Positions 43,573 through 55,500 of a stretch of 64,000 nt of DNA are shown here, one piece after another. The translations under genes and the position numbers were made by a program. Positions within the stretch are counted from its first letter, which is position 1, and each line of letters opens with the position of its first letter. The notes below the pieces were generated by a model. The model was given only the letters and a program-made list of their open reading frames with translations, had not been told where the DNA came from and made no database searches. Source of the DNA: Chimonanthus salicifolius (taxonomy: Eukaryota; Streptophyta; Magnoliopsida; Laurales; Calycanthaceae); the NCBI GenBank assembly GCA_013350335.1, contig CM023539.1, forward strand, positions 25,971,043 to 26,035,042, read 5' to 3'.

Positions 43573-45436
43573 AGTACATCAAAGACAAATAATATCCGGA
43601 TCAGAGCTAGAAGGTGAGGCAGGTGAAGCAGCAGGAGATGCATCAGGAGGTGCATCAGGTGGTGTAACAGGTGGTGCAGTAGGAGGTGCAGGAGGTGCAG
43701 CAGGTGGTGCAGCAGGAGGTGCATCAGGAGGTGCAACAGGAGGTGCATGAACTGGAGGTACATATGGAATAAGTGCAGTCTAACTAGGAAGGGGGCGAGA
43801 AACTGCTGGTACTCGACTAAGAACAAAACGAGAAGGCAGTAGCAGCTGCAACTCCAGTCGGACCAATACGGGGGCCAGAAGCTGCTGTTAATCCAGTCTG
43901 ACAAGCAGAGTGGCCAAAGTTACTAATCCAATTGGCCGGACCGGGGGGTCTGAAACTGCTCCAAATGGAAGACCAGGAGTGCTAGATCTTGCTCCTGAAG
44001 CTGAAGCACCTACTCCAGATGTAGGAGCATGGGTGCCAGCACCTGCTCCAGATGTAGGAGCATGGTGCCAGTTCCTGCTCCTGAAGCTCGAGCAGCTGAT
44101 CGAGATGGACGAGCAGGAGTGTCAGATGCTGCTGCTGAAGCTGAAGCTGCTGATCGAAATAGTCGAGCAGGGCTGCCAGATGTTGCTCCTAAAGCTGAAG
44201 TCGCTGATCCAAATGGACGAAAAGGGACAAAAGCGGCTCTTGCATATTCTTTAGAAACCCTTGCTCGTAAACTCCCATCTGCTTCTACTCCTAATGCTGC
44301 TGTTATCCCCCTCTCTTGTGCTATAAGCACTACCTAACCTCAAAGTATCTATAATCTGATTCTTCATCACATCCAACCTGGCAGAAATCTGATCATATCT
44401 CTGATCAATCTTCTCCTCCAAAGAAGAAATGCTATCAAGAATCTGTTACGTGTTGATTCCAGTTGATCCTTCTTGAGGAGGAATCCCTGCCTCGCGTGGC
44501 TCGCGTGCCTCACGTGTCTCAGATGCCTCAGATGGCTCAGGTGGTGGTGGTGCTTGAAGTTGAAGTGCCTCGACAACTTTGGGTACCCATTTCTTACTCA
44601 CTATGTCGAGTTGGAATCCCATCTTCTTCAAAGTTGAATCATTGAAATAATCAAATCGGTCTAAACAAACTTTATCATCGGGGAGAAGAGGGATTCAGCG
44701 TTCTTCAAAAAATGAACATAGAAAAAGACCGTATGGAAGACTACATCTTCTGGTCTTCCGGCAGGCGCGCATGTGACTAATAATGATATAGGAGAGGGAG
44801 ATTTGTTTCCCATTCATGATGCACCAAATCAAAAAGACATCGAACCATGTCACAGTAGTATGCCCTTTTCTAGGGCAAACACAGTTGACAACTATGTGGT
44901 GGATGATTCGTGCCTCTAATGTCAAATTCGTCAGAGGGGGGGTCTTCTTCTCAGTAATATCTGTCCTCCCACAGATTTCTTTCAGGGCTACCAAAACATC
45001 AAAGCCCTCAACATCAGTGGGCCATGTACGACTGTCGTACTTTCTAATCGCATCTTTCGGGAAATTGTATAGGAGGTCTAACCTATCCCGTGTAATGACA
45101 ATTTCTTGCCCTCGGACAGATGTTTTAACCGACTCATCGTCAATTCTTTCCACATTGGCATAAAATTTTTTAACTACCATAGGATACATATCACTTTTTA
45201 ATGCCAAAAAAGACCCCCAACCCATTTTTTAAAATAAAGATTCAACTTTAAAACCAAATTGTGTGAAATATGAGAGGTCCGCGATTTTACCAAATATAAA
45301 GGACCGTGTGGAGAAATCCTCTCTGTACATGGTCGTAGCTTCCGAAGATACGAAATAGGTGGGGTCGAATGCGGTGTCATTCTTTCAGTTTTTTCCCTCC
45401 CTTTGTTGAGGTTGCTTTCCTTTTCGACGATGCCAT
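43573..45436 (-). pseudogene. Gag-like 'putative plant transposon protein' (PF20167-type), broken
   Basis: The ATG at 45436 begins MASSKRKATSTKGGKK. After a frameshift the conserved domain follows at 45225-44695, with KKFYANVERIDDES, VRGQEIVITRDRLDLLYNF, LTLEARIIHHIVVNCVCPRKG, DVFLIWCIMNGKQISLSYII and LPYGLFL. A TGA near 44694 interrupts it. The protein resumes with DRFDYFNDSTLKKMGFQLD, a Glu/Arg/Pro-rich linker, a short coiled coil, Ala/Ser-rich repeats (44010-44330) and a Pro/Ala-rich tail ending near 43573. Such proteins are encoded by gypsy-related plant elements. Sequence 5' of it shares its ATTCGAAT words with the array to the right. Confidence 0.7.
43612..43750. repeat. GGTGCA-type hexamer/nonamer repeat
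   Basis: Degenerate GGTGCAGCAGGA/GGTGCATCAGGA repeats that encode the Ala-Pro-Pro tail of the gag-like protein on the minus strand. Confidence 0.85.
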
Positions 45437-45479
45437 GGGTTAAAGGATGGGTTTTTCAAAAGAAAGGGAAGAAATAGGG

Positions 45480-46483
45480 AGAATGGGGTGGGGTTTGGGA
45501 TTAAAATGGGGGTGATTCGAATGAAAGGGGTGTGTGATTCGAATGAAAGGAGTGTGATTCGAATGAATGGGGGTGTAATTCGAATGAATGGGGGACGGGC
45601 TCGGAAAAAGGACTTCGGAATGAGGGACGGGCGAGCTTAAATTGAGGAAAGGGAGAGCTGAGGATGAGAGAGACACGGCCGGAGCCGGTGCCGGAGCAGG
45701 AGAGTGAAAGGGGGAGGGAAAGATTCGATTTAGGGTTTCGAAAGCAACCGACGGCGAATGAGGGAAGGGGTTAGGGTTTGGTATCGATCGAATGAATCGA
45801 CGGTTCCTTATATATTAAGTTCACATTCATTCAAATGAATCATCCCATTCATTCGAATGAATGCTTGAAAACGTGCATTCATTCGAATGAATGGGTTGAT
45901 TCATTCGAATGAATGCATCAGAGACTGCCTGAGAATGGCAGTCCAGGCATTCATTCGAATGAATCCACGTTTTGAAGGCATTCATTCGAATGCCTGGACT
46001 GTCATTCTAAGGCAGTCTCTGATACATTTATTCGAATGAATCATCCCATTCATTCGAATGAATGTCTTCAAACGTGCATTCATTTGAATGAATGGGCTGA
46101 TTCATTCGAATGAATCAGCTTAACCAGAGGGATTGTCATTCTGAGGCAGCCTCTGATACATTCATTCAAATGAATTAGCTGATTCATTAGAATGAATGCA
46201 CGTTTGAAGGCATTCATTCGAATGAATACTGTGTATACGAATGAATCGAATGAACGGGCTAAACAGTATTCTGTGTTACTGTTCAGCCCATTCATTCGAA
46301 TGAATGCCTAGTCATTCGAATGAATACCAAAATGAATTGGGCATTCATTCGAATTAATCCATCAGCGTATACGAATGAATGTTCATTCGAATGAATGGGC
46401 TGAACAGTATTCCGTGTTACTGTTCAGCCATTCATTCGAATGAATGCCAAAATGAACTGGGCATTCATTCGAATGAATGGAAA
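45480..46483. repeat. ATTCATTCGAATGAAT palindrome array
   Basis: From 45826 to 46480 I count about thirteen exact ATTCGAATGA words plus several variants, mostly within CATTCATTCGAATGAATG. Larger palindromes are nested: the segment CAGAGACTGCCTGAG at about 45919 has its complement near 46008, and CTGAACAGTA...TACTGTTCAG hairpins recur at 46250-46285 and 46400-46428. A looser run of GATTCGAATGAA words lies at 45513-45590. Confidence 0.88.
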
Positions 46484-46553
46484 CGCGGGGGTAAAATCGT
46501 AATTTCACCCGAAACTTCGAATTCGGGTGTGTAGAGGCAGATTTTCCGGGTGT
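46484..46553. repeat. Terminal motif shared with the 55.5-56.6 kb fold-back
   Basis: Contains AAATCGTAATTTCACCCGAA and GATTTTCCGGGTGTGT, a diverged version of the two ends of the fold-back at 55501-56635. It probably marks the right end of the element that carries the ATTCGAAT array. The matching left end was not found. Confidence 0.5.
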
Positions 46554-46559
46554 GTGTAA

Positions 46560-47090
46560 GTGTTCCCGTTTAAACATATATAATCAGGTCAAGCTTTCCG
46601 GTTTTCGGTCCAACTTAAATATATAAGCTCAAACCCAACCCAAATTATAATTGAGCTTAAAATATTTGTTCAAGTGCGGCCCTATTAAAAATTTGGTGAA
46701 AACTTTATGTTCAAGCTCACATTGTTTGAGTTGGACTCTCGGCTTTTGAGCTTTCTAGCCAAATTCTCATCGCTAGTTGGAAATTGACCTAACATTTAAC
46801 AAGCCAGGTAGATCTGAACCTTTCTTTAATGGATTAGATCCAAACACAGGTGGATGCGCCAAATCCAAAACTCATTTACAAGCTTAAGGCAAAGATATTA
46901 TAGCATCTAAGATTGGCAATGTCGCAAAAGTGTGAACCCATATCCCATATCAAGATAGATCAAAAATAATAATAAAATAAAGATGCATGCACATTGGAGA
47001 AATACTATATAAGATTATTGGTGCTCCGATCAAGGTGAATTGAGATGAGAATGTTGAACTCATCTTGAAAATGCAAACTCCCCATGTTTA
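46560..47090. other. Intergenic, no recognised feature
   Basis: AT-rich, non-coding as far as I can see. Confidence 0.5.
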
Positions 47091-47892
47091 GATTCTACAT
47101 ACCTAGAAACTTGCTCCAAAATAGGGTTATTAACTTCCCCACCCTAGGCGATGACCTTAACTCCCCTCACCCTCCACTTCTCTACCCCTATACTGCCACA
47201 TGTTGGGAGATATCGAAGGAGGTTGAGATCTTCCAACATGACAGTTTGAGAGCATACGAGACTGTGAGTGACTATTGGAATCTTGATACCATATTTGCAT
47301 CAGGGCTGAGAAAGCCAAGTGCGAGTGTGAGTAAGATGAAAGCAGTTGAGTGCACAGAGTTAAGATCAGCTAAGATGGACCACCGGTCGTAAATGATAAC
47401 TATAATAGCTGGGTAAATGAGCGATACTAATAGAAAAGTTTCGAATGAGACTCGCTTCCTTAAAGAAAAATGAGTTTAGGTCAAAAATATGGGTTTTATA
47501 AAACTCGCAAGTTACCTATCACCTATCTCACCCGACACTTAGAGGGGGCTTTTTGGATCACCTTCTGCCCAACCTTATTCCTCCTTTGTGATCCCTTTGA
47601 TGAAGGCAGCATACGCTTTGGAATTTCTTATGCAATCATTCATATCTCGCAGAATATATTTGATGTCTCAACCAGTTATCATCAAATATTAGATTTTTGC
47701 ATAAGAGATACCATTGGTCCTACAATAATACTCAGAATGGTATTGCTCCACCTGCTTCATCAAGAATGAATTTACATCATCCTCTACTTTATTATAGTAA
47801 AAAATAGAGTTGTAAACTTTTGCTTTAACAGAAGGATCATTTGCTCGAAAGAGATCAAGAAGTAGTTATTGGACACTAGCAAGCCCTTTATT
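47091..47892 (-). pseudogene. Duplicated unknown gene fragment, copy A (left piece)
   Basis: Near-copy of 54152-54946. The minus-strand reading contains LLLDLFRANDPSVKAKVYN, KVEDDVNSFLMKQVEQYH and, in another frame, CIRNSKAYAAFIKGITKEE, so it was once coding. I do not recognise the protein. Copy A continues at 53911-54140; the LINE and solo LTR lie between. Confidence 0.6.
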
Positions 47893-50323
47893 TATTTATT
47901 TTTGAAAGGTAACTTCATTAAATACAATAAGATACAAAGAGAAATGTCCACAAAGACCCTCCAAAAGGGGGAAAAAAAAAATTTACATCAATCTATTAAC
48001 AACTTCCACATCTATCAATGCTCCCTGCTTAGCCTACGAATCTGTAGCTGAATTAGCTGACTGATGAACTAAAGCAATCTTAAAATCAAAGACAGTAATA
48101 TCATGCTAATCCTTTCAACTTTGTCAAGATAAATCCAAGGACAAAGAGAATCCAGCACCTATCCTATCACAACCCGCGAATCACCATCTACTAAAATCCC
48201 TTGAACCACAAGGTCTTCTAACTCCAAAATACCTCTCCACAAAGCAAACAATTAAACCTCAATAACCGACCCATTACTAACAGGACCAGCAAAAGAAATC
48301 AACGTATTCCCAAGCTAATTATAAATGATTCCGCCATAACCTGCCATACCAACTTTTCACATAAAACTCCCATCAAAGTTAAGCTTGAGCAACCCTGGAG
48401 AAGGATGAGACTAAGGAACAACCAGTTTCTTTCTAAACAAATGGACCAAATAATATACAAAGATGTCGCTTTCCAAAACTGCCGACGAAAGGAGCTTCCA
48501 AAAAACACAACTTCTTCGTTAAACAAATCACACTAAACCTTGGGGATACAAAAAGTGATACCCAAAAGCTGAAAGAAATGCTCCCAGACACGAGCAACGA
48601 AGCTACAATGAAGAAGAAGATGATTCATCGTCTCCTCAACGAATAAATACATAAGCATCATTCTCGTCCTCAAATTATCAATAGTCAAAATCTTCTGCAT
48701 CCTAGCAAGTCAACCAAACACCTTTACTTTAAAAGGAGAGGCACCCTCCCAAATCTTGGGGTGACAACCAGAACTTCATCAACCACCAAAAGATGATCAC
48801 AAAAAGACCTTACTGAGAAGAAGATACCAAAAGGATCTAACTCCCAAATTCTACGATCATTACCTTGACCCAACAAAAACACACTCCCTAATAAAGTCAT
48901 GAGAGACAACCATCCTTTTACTATCCAATCCTCCAAATCTCTACGAAACTGATTGCTCCAAACCACCTTATTTTGAATGATCCCATAGCAATCCTTAACC
49001 GTAGCTTATTTATTTGTCGCCAAAGAATAAAGAACTGGGAATAGCTGGGCCAGAGGTGCTTGACCCAACAATTTGTCTGACCAAAATAAAATGTCCTCTC
49101 CTGAGTAGGCTTGATACCTGAAGTGACGATCATAATCCAATGAAATCGAATAATACCCTTCCAGAAACCCGAATCCCTCCTATTAGCACCCACAATCCGC
49201 CAACCATTTCCCGGCAGTCTATACGTCTTGGAAATAATATCCTTCCATAAACCTTCTGAAGAATCCCCCAACCGCCACAACCACTTACCCAAAAGAGCAG
49301 TATTAATCTAACGAATAGGACGGAGGCCCAAACCCACTTCCTTCTTAGATTTATATACCTGAGCCCAACTAACCAAATAAAATTTACGTCTGTCTCGATC
49401 ATCATTCCACAAGAACTGTCTTTGAATCCTGTCGAGCTTATCAGCCACCATTGTTGGACATTTAAACACATTAAGAAAGTAGACCGGAAGACTAGCTAAG
49501 ACTGACTTTAGCAAAATAATACCGTCATCAATCGACAAGAATCTATATTTCCAAGAGGATAATCTTCTCTCTATTTTATCAACTACCTTATCCCAACAAG
49601 CCTTTCTAGGTTTACCAGAGGAACCCCCAGATACAAAGATGGAAAATAGGCAACCTTACAACCCAACAGAGATGCCAAATGCAACCTTTGACTATACTCC
49701 ACATTTACACCCATCAACTTACTTTTATCAAAGTTAATTTTCAACCCTAAACAAATCTGAAACCACAACAGAACAGCACGAGCCATCTTGACCACCTCCT
49801 CATCAATCTTTAAAAACAGAATGGTACTATTAGCATACTGCAAATGAAAGATCTCAATATCAGAGTGACAATACTGAAACCCTGGATCAAACCCTGAGAA
49901 CAAACTGCCTGAAACATAAGATGCAGAGACTCAGCAACAATCACATATAAATAAGGAGATAATGGATCCCCCTAACGAACACCCTTCTCCATCCTAAAGA
50001 ACCCTTAGGACTTCCATTCACCAGAACAGACATATGAGTCAACGAGAGACAAACAAGAATCCAATTTCGCCAACAGTTCCCGAAGCCTATTATTTGCAGC
50101 ACAAAATCAAGAAACACCAACTTACATTATCATAAGCTTTTTTAAAGTCCAATTTACAAACCACACCTGTTTCCCCTGATAAGAATTTGGAATTCAAACA
50201 TTCATGAGCTACCACCACCGAATCCACTATCTGCCAACCTTCAATAAAGACACTTTGAGAAGAAGATATGAGATAAGGGAGAACACCCTTTAGCCGATTA
50301 GCCAAAACCTTAATCAAGATCTG
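47893..50323 (-). mobile_element. 5'-truncated LINE inside duplicated copy A
   Basis: In element order: reverse transcriptase start (50317-50090, LANRLKGVLPYLI, SQSVFIEGWQIVDS, CKLDFKKAYDNVSW), palm region (49903-49583) where the YADD-type motif has become LQYANSTILF, connection (49538-49308), zf-RVT segment, and a C-terminal RNase H remnant (48150-48300, ISFAGPVSNGSV and LVDGDSRVVIG). A T-rich tract on the plus strand at 47889-47903 is the poly-A tail. ORF1 and the endonuclease are missing. Copy B shows the empty target. Its last few bases (53910-53913) lie beyond the solo LTR. Confidence 0.82.
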
Positions 50324-53300
50324 TCATGCCCTGACCCTAGAAGCGGGCCCAAAACGGGGCTAATTATTATTTTTTTTTTAAAACAAATCCAATTACCAAG
50401 TCCATGGGCCTCTAAGTGAGCTCACTTAAGTCCATAGAAAATGTCACACATACTCATGTGGATATCAGGGTGGCTAAATCTGACCTTCAACGACCACCAA
50501 TCGATACTACGATCACAATCCTGGTCGAAACCTTCGACATTGATAGTATCGGTTCTCACAGATAATTTCCAAATTTTCCAATTTTCCCCACTTACTACAC
50601 ATGAGTTTTGACCAAACACACCATAATATAATCATTTACACATCATAGCATCATAGTACACATATGTGATTTATACACAAGGTCTTTATGCCGCAAATGG
50701 CATAACCACCAATGTTTACATATTTTTAAAATAAAACTAAACAAGTATAAATCCTACCCTCGAATAGCACTGGAGTCCAATTCCTAAGCATCGTAGAGAG
50801 ATTCTTTACTCCCTTATCCAGTAATGACCTGCATTGTAAGGGACGTGAGCTCCAGCCCAACGACTAGAACTCAAATTAACAAGTCCCTCTAAATTTTCAG
50901 AATATCAAATTTACAATGCAGTTTATGAGGAAAACACTTAGAACATTATGGCATACCTTTACCATTTGTTCTTCCTATCCACACACACACCCATGCATAC
51001 TCACGCATATACATGTAAACCCACATGTATACACACAAATGCAGATGCCACCCACACATACATTCTTACATTTGCACTTGCAAACTCACACATGTATTTG
51101 TAATATCAATAACACAATGCATGTTTAACAACATGATAAGCAAATAAATCATATTTATCATTTATAAGGATACAACGAAATTTATAATACACTGGGGTAT
51201 CACACTCAACCCCAACTGTATAAGTCCAGGGTATCCCACTCAACCTTATCAAGGAATCTCACTCATCCTGGATTGCATTAAGTCAAATCAGACATAATGC
51301 AGCATCTTGCACGAGCTTGACAGAACATACAAATTTGTGTGTATACATTAACATGTATATTAACTATCAACTATCCATAAATATGGAAATAATATAAAAT
51401 CACCATTCACATATTTTTTTCTCCATATACCATTTCCACAAGAGTTTAACAATGGAGTTTCACTTACCATCCACTGGTTTCAATCCAGATTTAATAACTT
51501 AGAATATTTTCATCTCATCACCTGCACAAACTTGTTAGCACATGTATAATCACATGCATGAAAAATTCTCTGCATATGCATGATCGAACACCGCACCCAC
51601 CACATGCACCTATACTATGGTATGAACCACGTGCATACTCTAATATAACACATACTACATGCATCAATGACTATAGTATGAACCCCATACATATTCACCC
51701 AACACAATGCACAATCAATGGATAGTTCACAATAATGTCCTATTGAATCTATTATCCTCTAGACGTCCAATGGGTCCCATACTGCGTTTTAGACCACTAG
51801 GCCTCAACTCCCCGACAATTTTTCACGCTTACGTTCTACATAATGAGAAAAAAAATCACGTCCCTTACATGTAAGAATTGTCGGGTCTCGCATTTTGGTC
51901 CCATTTGGTCTTTTTTCCATTTATAATTTCCATGGGTCCGATTTTCAGTTTAGACTCTAACAAGTTTCACAATAACTAATATACATGTTAAGTTGGATCT
52001 CCTCACCTTGGTCGTCGAAGCTACGTGAGTTTCTCGATTTGCATGAAGAAGAGAGAGAGATAACCGGTCCAACTGTTTTAATTGGATAATTGACGGAGTT
52101 AGACACTATTTATTAACTTAAGTTGACCCAACCGACAACCTGATGGGTACGACTGACAGAACATAGTTCAATCGAGATAGACTCTTGGAACGGAGAAAGA
52201 AAAAAGTTATAAAATTCTAATAACTCTTTTAAAATGTCACCGTCTAAAAATAAAATAATAGTTTATCTTCTATTAACACAAACCAACTAAGGTAAGTAAG
52301 GAAATCAATTGAAATCTTAAAATAAAAAGATTTACATTTGTTATGTGAAAAACTCAACTTTTAAAGTTGAACAGTGAGTCATTTAAAACTCATTCCACTA
52401 AGGCTTAGTTTAAGTTAAAATCCCAAAATAAAAAACTTATCAAACCAAGCTTATAATAAATATAATGAAAGAATTACCTTTCTTAAATAGATAGGTCAAA
52501 GATCTTTTTAATTTTTATTTTTATAACCACACAATTTCAAAGAAAAACAAAATAAGATAACCAATCTCAATACATAGTATAATTTAAACAATAAATACAT
52601 TAAAAGGCCTACTTTACTAAGTTTAAAATATAATCACTTCAACTAATAATAAAACTCATTTTATTTAATCAATTTAAACCAAATATTGAAATCCACTTTA
52701 AAATAAACCATAACTTAAAAGTGTAACATCAAGGTCTTAGCACATAAAAATCACTTCTAAAGGTGTTACTTAAAAATTAAAAGAAAATGAGCATTTTTTC
52801 TTAAATTCTTTGACATGATTTTTTAAGGTAAAAATTAACCTATTTCCACAAAATAACAGTCTCAGATTTTCTAAAATCTGAAATAGATGAATTTGTATAC
52901 CTTGATTGTCAAAAACAGTGGAGAAATGAGGAAGTTTGAAAATCCCGAGTTCACATGCAAAAACTTCAAAAAGTTGCTGCAAGAACATTGGAAACCAGGG
53001 GGAAGAAGGAGAGAAAGGGAAAAAAAAGGAAAAAGCAGGAAATGAATGGGAGAAGAGGAAAGAACGAATGGGATGAGAAGGGTTTGAATTTTTTCTTTTT
53101 TATCTTTTCCTCCCACCCAACCTCTCTTCTCTATTTAAAACCCATTTAAGTCGGTGGGTAGCTTATAGCTACAAGTCATAGACTTGGTGAATAATCACCT
53201 AATTTTGATTTTATAAAAATTTCAAAAAATTCAATGATTATCCATTCATAAATAAATCCAAAACTATATAACCTCCGTAGTTAGATAAATAAATTAAAAC

Positions 53301-53904
53301 CAAATAATTACTATAGCTTTAAAAAATAAATTAAACCACTTTTTAGTTTTAAAATCATACCTTGAAAATTCAATGTTTTAATTAAAAAAAAAATTCAAAT
53401 ACTAAATTTCAAAAAATTAAAATAACACTTTGTAAAACTTCTGACTTTATAGTCGAGTTGATTAAATTGACTGATAAAACACTTCTAAAATTTTCGGGAC
53501 AATTTGACACTCTTAAAACATTTAAAACTTCCATTTTATAAAAATAGGGATATACCTGATATCTCAAAAATCACACTTTTGAAAATCAAAATGATTGACT
53601 ATAAAATTCTTTAAAATCAAAATTTTACACTAAATAAATTAGTAAGATTTGAGAATTGAAATACCTCAAATCATTTATTTTCCAAACGCAGATTATTTTA
53701 AGGGTCTTGGCCGGAGAAAGTTCAAATAATTTTAACTCTGCCACTGCCCTTAACGAGTTGGGTTCACTCGCTCAAACTCAAATCTAGACAAACTTTGACT
53801 CTAAACAAGACCCATTTGTTAATCACTTCGATTAACTGGCCATTAAGCACAATTAATTATAAAAATATACATAATTAAACACTAATTTAGGTCAGGGTAT
53901 TATA
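50324..53904 (-). mobile_element. Gypsy-type solo LTR, 3.6 kb
   Basis: AGATC flanks both ends (50319-50323 and 53905-53909). On the minus strand it runs from TATAATACCCTGACC, a one-base change from a TGTAATACCCTGACC start, to GGGTCAGGGCATGACA. There are no internal genes and no second LTR. The size and ends match the long-LTR gypsy group. It landed at the 5' end of the truncated LINE. Confidence 0.85.
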
Positions 53905-53910
53905 AGATCT

Positions 53911-54140
53911 TATACGATCATGTTGCTGCTCTTGATCGGGAAGCTCTAGATCATGTGGAGCTACCTTACTAGGAAGGGGTTCCTGATAGAGAGAAATTTC
54001 TAATTGATTCTTCAGTGCTTTGGGTTTTGGAGCTTATTTCGTAGCCCCAATGGGAGTAGTAACTAGTGTTATAGATTGTCGTTAGGCAGCGGGATGGTTT
54101 CCATAAGTTAGTTAGTTTGGAGGATCAAAGGCAGTTCTCC
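53911..54140 (-). pseudogene. Duplicated unknown gene fragment, copy A (right piece)
   Basis: Matches 54949-55172. The minus strand reads SLYQEPLPSKVAPHDLELPD and QEQQHDRVN, leading into the left piece of copy A. It directly precedes copy B (starting 54152), so A and B are tandem. Confidence 0.6.
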
Positions 54141-54151
54141 ACCCATAAGTG

Positions 54152-55500
54152 GATTCTACATACCTAGAAACTTACTCCAAATTAGGGTGATTAACTTCCC
54201 CACCCTATGCCCTTAACTCTCCTCACCCTCCACTTCTCTACCCCCTTTACTGCCACATGTTGGGAGATACCGAAGGAGGTCGAGATCTTTCGACGTGACA
54301 GTTTGAGAGCATACGAGACTATGAGCGGCCATTGGAATCTTGATACCATATTTACATCGGGATTGAGAGAGCCAAGTGTGAGCCAGATGAAAGCAATTGA
54401 GTTCACGGAGTCAAGATCAGCTAGGATGGACCACCAGTCGTAGATGATAACTACAATAGCTAGCTAGATGAGCGATACTAATAGAAAGGTTTCGAAATGA
54501 AACTCACTTCCTTAAAGAAAAATGGTTTTAGGCCAAAAATATGGGTTTTATAAAACTTGCAAGCTGCCTATCACCTATCTCACCCGACACTTTGAGAGGG
54601 CTTTTTGGATCACCTTCCGCCCAGCCTTATTCCTTTTTTGTGATCCCTTTGATGAAGGCTGCATACGCTTTGGAATTTCTTATGCTATTGTTCATATCTC
54701 GCAGAATATATTTGATGTCTCAACCAGTCATCATCAAATATTAGATGTTCGACATAAGAGATACCATTGTTCCTACAATAAGACTTAGATGGTATATTGC
54801 TCCACCTGCTTCATCAAGAATGAATTTACATTATCCTCTACTTTATTATAGTAAAAAATAGAGTTGTAAACTTTTGTTTTAACAAAAGGATCATTTGCTC
54901 GAAAGAGATCAAGAAGTAGTTATTGGACACTAGCAAGCCCTTTATTAACACGATCATGTTGTTGCTCCTGATCGGGAAGCTCTAGATCATGTGGAGCAGC
55001 CATACTAAGAAGGGGTTCCTGATAGAGAATAATTTCTATTTGATTCTTAAGTGCTTTGGGTTGTTGAGCTTATTTCCTAGCCCCAATGGGAGTAGTAACT
55101 AGTGTTATAGATCATCGTTGGGCAGCTGGAAGGTTTCCATAAGTTAGTTTGGATAACCGAAAGCAGTTCTCCTTGCATAGGACAATAACGAACTGAGTCA
55201 GTTGCGACACGAATGGGAATACATGCTATGAAAGAAAAGGTCGAGTTTGATACATCAACCGTCTACTTAGTATCCTTGTAAGAGTCCACAATCACTATAC
55301 GAGATGAACCTGAGTAGGGTGGATTGAAATAGGATTTGTGTAATAGTACTCCCAATTACTACGCAGGAAGAAATGGAAGGCAAAGAGGCTAAAGCATCAC
55401 TAACCCTATATATGACTCGGACTCGAAGGCCAACGATCACCCTACTCTTACTTTAGAGTCTCCCTGACAACAAATGAATAGCATGAAAGGCACCCCATAT
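54152..55500 (-). pseudogene. Unknown gene fragment, copy B with unique upstream part
   Basis: 54152-55172 is the second copy of the duplicated unit. 55173-55500 is single-copy and extends the reading: SRIVIVDSYKDTK, then a stop, then VDVSNSTFSFIACIPIRVAT and QGELLSVIQTNLWKPSS. Several stops in every frame show decay. The original gene probably ran from right to left, with its 3' half duplicated. The product is unknown. Confidence 0.55.

Noticed and set aside
43560..43904. Leucine/histidine-rich minus-strand protein of 114 codons
   Set aside because: It is the wrong frame of the GGTGCA repeat. The Ala-Pro-Pro frame is the natural tail of the gag-like protein.
50916..51128. Small protein rich in His/Thr
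   Set aside because: The ACAC/CATA-rich composition inside the solo LTR explains the frame.
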